From Candidatus Sericytochromatia bacterium (GTDB lineage Bacteria > Cyanobacteriota > Sericytochromatia > UBA7694): a stretch of DNA of 45,464 nucleotides. The notes beneath the pieces were generated by a model, which made no database searches, was not told the origin of the DNA, and saw only the letters and a program-made list of their open reading frames with translations. Positions within the stretch are counted from its first letter, which is position 1. Every line of letters starts with the position of its first letter. The DNA is taken from the NCBI GenBank assembly GCA_015272195.1, contig JACYMC010000187.1:1-45464 (forward strand). The letters are read 5' to 3'. Positions 41,818-45,464 of this stretch are shown here, piece after piece. The translations under genes and the position numbers were made by a program.

Positions 41818-42343
41818 TCTGTCGCTCGGTCTGGGGCTGCCGGTCTCTGCTGCCCATCTGCCCGCCGCTGACAGACCCCAGAACAGCCTGATGCTGGGCT
41901 CGGCACCTTCTCTCGGGGCCAGTTTACAGCTCAGCCGTCGTCTGGAGCTGGGCCTGAGTGGCGCAGCACCTTTCTTTTTTGGTGAAGATTTTGGCAATCC
42001 GCGTTATAGCCTCTACGCCCAGTACCAGCTGCTGAATCAGAACGGTTTTTATATGGGGATTATCGGGGGGGTTTATGGTGATCTGAATATCAGAGGCAGT
42101 ACCCAAAGCTACTCTCCAGCTTATTTGCAGTTTGGTGCCGCTCTGGCCTATGATCTCAACCGCCAGCTGACCCTGCGTTTAAATATTGTGCCGGGTATTT
42201 CGTTGTTTATTCCGCCGCAAGGCTGGTTATTTCTGCCGCCGGTGGGCGGCGTGGCCCTGGCCTGGCGTCCACAGCCCTGGCTGGAGGCCAGCCTGGGTGT
42301 TAATGGCAATGGCGATATCCTGGGTCTGCGTTATCTGTTTTAA
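41783..42343 (+). CDS. outer-membrane beta-barrel-like protein, copy 2
   Basis: A 186-residue paralogue of the preceding gene, with a signal peptide (MGIFLRSVICFSLSLGLGLPVSAA) and the same ending GNGDILGLRYLF. SLMLGSAPSLGASLQLSRRLELGLS matches copy 1's SLGSAPSLAADVSLSPQWSLGFS. The start at 41783 was chosen because it begins a typical signal peptide behind an AGGA box; a longer frame to 41663 lies inside copy 1. As a result the signal peptide is encoded out of frame on top of copy 1's last codons. Confidence 0.68.
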   Translation: MGIFLRSVICFSLSLGLGLPVSAAHLPAADRPQNSLMLGSAPSLGASLQLSRRLELGLSGAAPFFFGEDFGNPRYSLYAQYQLLNQNGFYMGIIGGVYGDLNIRGSTQSYSPAYLQFGAALAYDLNRQLTLRLNIVPGISLFIPPQGWLFLPPVGGVALAWRPQPWLEASLGVNGNGDILGLRYLF

Positions 42344-42400
42344 ACCACAGGGCTGGAACACAAACCCTGCTCTCGGGTATGATAATGCCAGAGGAACACC

Positions 42401-44371
42401 ATGCGTATCAGTTTTTTGATTCTTAAAGATTATCGCCATGCCCACAACCAGTCCAGTGGTCCCATTGGTCTGGCTTATCTTTCGTCTGCTGCCAAGGCCC
42501 GCTTCCCGGATACCCATGTGCAGATTGAGGTGGATGTGGAGCAGGTCATTGCCAGTAAGCCCGACTTGATTGGGATTTCTGCCTACACCGAAACCTATAG
42601 CCAGTCGATTGATGCTGCCCGCTATCTCAAGCGCCATTTGCCTGAGATTCCCATCTGGCTGGGGGGGCCCCATATCAATGCCCTGCCCGGCACCCTGGGC
42701 AAAGATTTTCAGCTGGGCGTGGTGGGCGAAGGCGAAGAGACCTTTGTGGAGCTGCTGGCCCTGTTGCGAAAAGGGCAGTTAAGCCCTGATCAGTTGCAGC
42801 ATGTCAACGGCATTGTCTACTGGGACGAAGGCCAGCGTAAAATTACGCCACCGCGTGAAACGCCCCAGGATCTGGATCTGATTATTCCGCCGGATCGCTC
42901 CGTGATGAAAGCCTACTGGCCGCCTTTGCAGCGTGAAATCCAGTGGCCCCAGCCCATTTATACCTCACGGGGCTGCCCGTTTAAATGTGTCTTTTGCATC
43001 TTCAGCATGAACGAGGAAAAGGTCCGCTACCATTCGGTGGAGCGCGTGGTGCTGGAGATTGAGGATATTCTGCGCCATCACCCGGAGCAGACCCATATCA
43101 GCATTCATGACGACCTCTTTGCCCTGAGCAAAAAGCGTCTGCACGCCCTGACACAGGGCATTCGCGAGGCGGGCCTGCACAAGCGGGTCAGCTTTGTGTG
43201 TATGGCCAAAGCCAGCGTGTTTTCTGACGATATGGCCCGGCTCATGCGCGATATGAACGTATCGATTGTGACTTTTGGGCTGGAGTCGGGGGTGGAGCGC
43301 ATGCTGCACTATCTCAAAGGCCCCCGCAACAAGGTCGAAGAAAACGTGCGCGCGATTGATATCTGTGCGCGCCATGGCATTCGCATGGGTGGCTATTTTA
43401 TTATTGGCGCGCCTGACGAAACCTATTCGGAGCTGCAGCAGGCCTATTGGTTTATCCGGCACAACTTCCCGCCCATGAAAATGGCCGGTGTGTTTCGCCT
43501 CACGCCCTTTCCGGGCACCAAATTCTGGGAAGAAGCCCGCCAGCGGGGCATTGTCTCCAACGATCAGGAAGACTGGCGACCCTTTAACTACCTCGATCAG
43601 GACAAGCGCGACTTTTTGTTTTTTAGCAATCACTACAGCCTGGAAGACTTTAATGCAGCCTATCCGCATTTTGCGCGCATCACGGATCGCAATGGCCTGG
43701 GGCTGGAAGTGGAGAACTTTGAAGATCTGTTTACCAGACATCTGGAGCCCATTTATCTGGAGCTGTTTCAGCAGTTACAACCCCAGCGGGTGCTGGAGCT
43801 GACGGGCTTTACCCGTCTGACTGCAGAACTGCTGGCCCGTGATGAAAACCTGCCCTTTGCGGCGGACACTCTGCACGTCTGGAACTGGAAGCGCTGGCAG
43901 GCGCCTGAATTGACCGCCGCGCATTACGATTTGATTATCTGTACCCTCGGTCTGGAGCAGATTCCGCAGGCCCCAGCCAAAACCCTGGCGCATTTGCAAC
44001 AGGCGCTTGCGCCGGGTGGCCGCCTCTTGCTGGTCACCTATCAGCCCCGCCACGAGCGCCTGCTCAAGCAACTGCTCAGCGATCGCTGGCACAGTGATTA
44101 CTGGCATACGCCACCACTGGATGTGTTCAGCTATGTGGCACCCGAGCAGCTGGCCGGGCTTTTACAAGGACACTTTCAAATTGAGCAGCAGACCGTGCTG
44201 CGCTCCCCTGGACATCAGATCAGTCTGCCTGAGGCCGTACAGCAGCTTTTGCTGCAGCTGAACCCCCGCGCACTGGATGCGCTGGATCAGATTGCCCAGG
44301 TAACACTGACAGCGCCTTATCCATCAGAAGTGTCTGTACCTCTGTCGACAGGCTTGTCAGTCTCGGTCTGA
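42401..44371 (+). CDS. B12-binding radical SAM protein with degenerate methyltransferase tail
   Basis: A 656-residue protein. Residues 1-130 form a cobalamin-binding Rossmann domain (PIGLAYLSSAAK, DLIGISAYTETYSQS, IPIWLGGPHINALPG) without DxHxxG, as is common in this class. The radical-SAM core has GCPFKCVFC (C192, C196, C199). The B12/radical-SAM core runs to about residue 440. Residues 460-620 resemble a class I methyltransferase: a VLEL motif, then DLIICTLGLEQIPQAPAK and LAPGGRLLLVTYQPRH, but the SAM-binding glycine motif is lost (LTGFTRLT). Such proteins usually methylate unactivated carbons of peptides or lipids. AGAGGAAC precedes the ATG. A TATGAT at 42378-42383 may be its -10. Its 3' end overlaps the convergent gene by 55 nt. 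Confidence 0.85.
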   Translation: MRISFLILKDYRHAHNQSSGPIGLAYLSSAAKARFPDTHVQIEVDVEQVIASKPDLIGISAYTETYSQSIDAARYLKRHLPEIPIWLGGPHINALPGTLGKDFQLGVVGEGEETFVELLALLRKGQLSPDQLQHVNGIVYWDEGQRKITPPRETPQDLDLIIPPDRSVMKAYWPPLQREIQWPQPIYTSRGCPFKCVFCIFSMNEEKVRYHSVERVVLEIEDILRHHPEQTHISIHDDLFALSKKRLHALTQGIREAGLHKRVSFVCMAKASVFSDDMARLMRDMNVSIVTFGLESGVERMLHYLKGPRNKVEENVRAIDICARHGIRMGGYFIIGAPDETYSELQQAYWFIRHNFPPMKMAGVFRLTPFPGTKFWEEARQRGIVSNDQEDWRPFNYLDQDKRDFLFFSNHYSLEDFNAAYPHFARITDRNGLGLEVENFEDLFTRHLEPIYLELFQQLQPQRVLELTGFTRLTAELLARDENLPFAADTLHVWNWKRWQAPELTAAHYDLIICTLGLEQIPQAPAKTLAHLQQALAPGGRLLLVTYQPRHERLLKQLLSDRWHSDYWHTPPLDVFSYVAPEQLAGLLQGHFQIEQQTVLRSPGHQISLPEAVQQLLLQLNPRALDALDQIAQVTLTAPYPSEVSVPLSTGLSVSV

Positions 44372-45045
44372 GCATCTTTTAAAAACTGACGAAACGGCTG
44401 TGCGCTGCCAGCGCTGTAAAGCAGTTCAACCAGTGAGTTGAGCTCGTACTGACCCTGATAGGGGGCAGCTCCATGGGTTTCCAGTTGCAGCGTGCTGTGT
44501 GCAGCCTGATAAACCGCTTTGATTTCTGCCAGTGAGCCCAGCAAAACAGAAGGCAGGTACCGAATCGCCTGCTTATCGGCGCTGAACTGTTTCCAGATGG
44601 GATCCAGAATCAGTTCACCTCGCGGTGTATCCAGGATCAGAAAGGCGTGAAACAGGTCTCTTGACTGCTGACCGGATGGCACCTGTACTTGTCCCTGGGG
44701 GCCGGTGGTTTGGGTCATGGCAAATCGGACCGGGATACCGCGCTGCTGGAGATCGCTCAACCAGCGGGCTGCAAAATCCATGCAGGCCCCTTGCTCAGAG
44801 TACCACTCCCCTTCGGGTCCGGCATTGCGCATCTTGACCAGTTCAAGCAGAACGGTTTCCGGCTCCTGATCGGGAATAAAATCAAGAGGGATTGCGGCAT
44901 CAGGCTGTTTTTGAGTGGGCAGTGCTGCAAAAGACAGCCTATCGTGTATTTGCGCTGTTTTGGTATCGACAACGGCATGCTGTACTGATTTTGTCGTCAG
45001 CTCAGGGCCTGTCGAGTAGAGCCTTTGCAGCGGGCTAACCCGCAT
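44317..45045 (-). CDS. transglutaminase-like cysteine hydrolase-fold protein
   Basis: A 242-residue protein without a signal peptide. The Cys-His-Asp order of the transglutaminase/papain-like fold is present: C88 in EQGACMDFAARWL, H133 in DLFHAFLIL and D148 in LILDPIWKQF. The spacing and the DPIW segment fit bacterial transglutaminase-like or related protease folds. The C-terminal 90 residues are variable. The real activity (protease, amidase or crosslinker) is unknown. The upstream ribosome-binding site is weak (GTGAG). The 3' end overlaps the radical-SAM gene by 55 nt on the opposite strand. The absence of a signal suggests cytosolic action or non-Sec export. Confidence 0.6.
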   Translation of the reverse strand: MRVSPLQRLYSTGPELTTKSVQHAVVDTKTAQIHDRLSFAALPTQKQPDAAIPLDFIPDQEPETVLLELVKMRNAGPEGEWYSEQGACMDFAARWLSDLQQRGIPVRFAMTQTTGPQGQVQVPSGQQSRDLFHAFLILDTPRGELILDPIWKQFSADKQAIRYLPSVLLGSLAEIKAVYQAAHSTLQLETHGAAPYQGQYELNSLVELLYSAGSAQPFRQFLKDAQTETDKPVDRGTDTSDG

Positions 45046-45230
45046 TTCTCACAAAGGTGCGTTCACATAAGGTGTAGGGTATATTTCGGGAGTTTTTACT
45101 GAACTCGGTAGCCTCTGAACAGGCCGTTTCACGCTTGATTCATTGTCTTTGTTCGTTCGCTGGGTGAAAGACGACAGGCCAAAGATAACCTGGTTTCAGG
45201 CGATTGAGATCTTGGTGAAGGGGCTCAGGC

Positions 45231-45464
45231 TCACGGTATTCGCAATCGCTTCAGAACCTGTCCCCACAGAGAACGAAAGGGGCACGCGCTCGCCAATTGA
45301 CAGATCAGGTGCCCACCGACATGCAGGACGCGCGCCGCTACCTTCAACAGCTTGAGCCGAATTGTTCCGGCCTGGGCTTTGGCAAGCTCTGTGCCCGTCA
45401 ATCCGAGCCGGCGAATCGCTTGCACCAGAACATACGCCAGCCCTGAAAACCAGAGCCGAAGCTG
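45231..45464 (-). mobile_element. IS1380-family transposase, 3' part (cut by window edge)
   Basis: An open frame on the minus strand enters from the window edge and ends at 45231. Its 77 visible residues contain LAYVLVQAIRRLGLTG, LAKAQAGTIRLKLLKVAARV and LASACPF, the conserved C-terminal blocks of IS1380-family (DDE) transposases. The rest of the element lies beyond 45464. A possible inverted-repeat end begins near 45189 (CCTGGTTTC), about 40 nt past the stop, but the other end is needed to prove this. Whether the transposase is intact is unknown. Confidence 0.85.

Noticed and set aside
45189-45230. A defined terminal inverted repeat of the IS1380 element
   Set aside because: Only one end is in the window, so no inverted-repeat pair or target duplication can be shown.

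Overview
The window is a gene-dense stretch of a bacterial chromosome, G+C-rich by eye (not computed). It holds about 37 protein genes, one partial insertion sequence and no rRNA, tRNA or CRISPR array that I could see. Three things point to a diderm host: several lipoproteins with clear lipoboxes, two tandem proteins ending in an outer-membrane-type C-terminus (RYLF), and an ExbB/TolQ-type proton channel. The standard genetic code fits everywhere. I cannot name the phylum. No gene family here is diagnostic, and several canonical gene orders are broken up: trmD lies 21 kb from rpsP-khpA, and xdhB has no xdhA.

Layout. 1-8.4 kb holds metabolic and repair genes: a Nit-type amidase, a fatty-acid desaturase, ackA-pta (4-nt overlap), a glutathione S-transferase-like gene, a secreted unknown, a lytic-transglycosylase-like protein without signal peptide, and msrA. 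8.5-14.3 kb holds lon with a near-consensus promoter, then a three-part protein (shortened eCIS-core/DUF4157-like head, peptidoglycan-binding-like centre, CHAP-like tail) and a periplasmic gamma-glutamyltransferase. 14.3-20 kb holds a kinase-like phosphotransferase, then exbB-trmD-lipoprotein-helicase. 20-25 kb is a separate operon behind a strong promoter: a molybdopterin-oxidoreductase-like protein without the N-terminal Fe-S domain, a cyclic-nucleotide-domain histidine kinase and a receiver-DUF3369 protein. 25-31 kb holds a secreted EEP-fold hydrolase, a very large HExxH lipoprotein, a membrane-anchored MutS-like ATPase and a P-loop kinase. 31-36 kb holds truA-tpm, a 51-residue membrane microprotein, an unknown protein behind an AT palindrome, and an orphan xdhB. 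36-45.5 kb holds dapA, rpsP-khpA, an LPP20-like lipoprotein with thrB, a lipoprotein with an M20 peptidase, two overlapping outer-membrane paralogues, a B12/radical-SAM protein with a degenerate methyltransferase tail, a transglutaminase-like protein, and the 3' end of an IS1380-family transposase cut by the window edge.

How it works together. Most of the window is housekeeping: acetate overflow, lysine and threonine synthesis, tRNA and ribosome maturation, protein quality control. Genes are packed tightly with 1-8 nt stop/start overlaps, and three convergent pairs share 3' ends. The unusual content is the molybdopterin-like/kinase/receiver operon, a set of candidate secreted or delivered cell-wall enzymes, and promoters so close to their start codons that the mRNAs may be leaderless.
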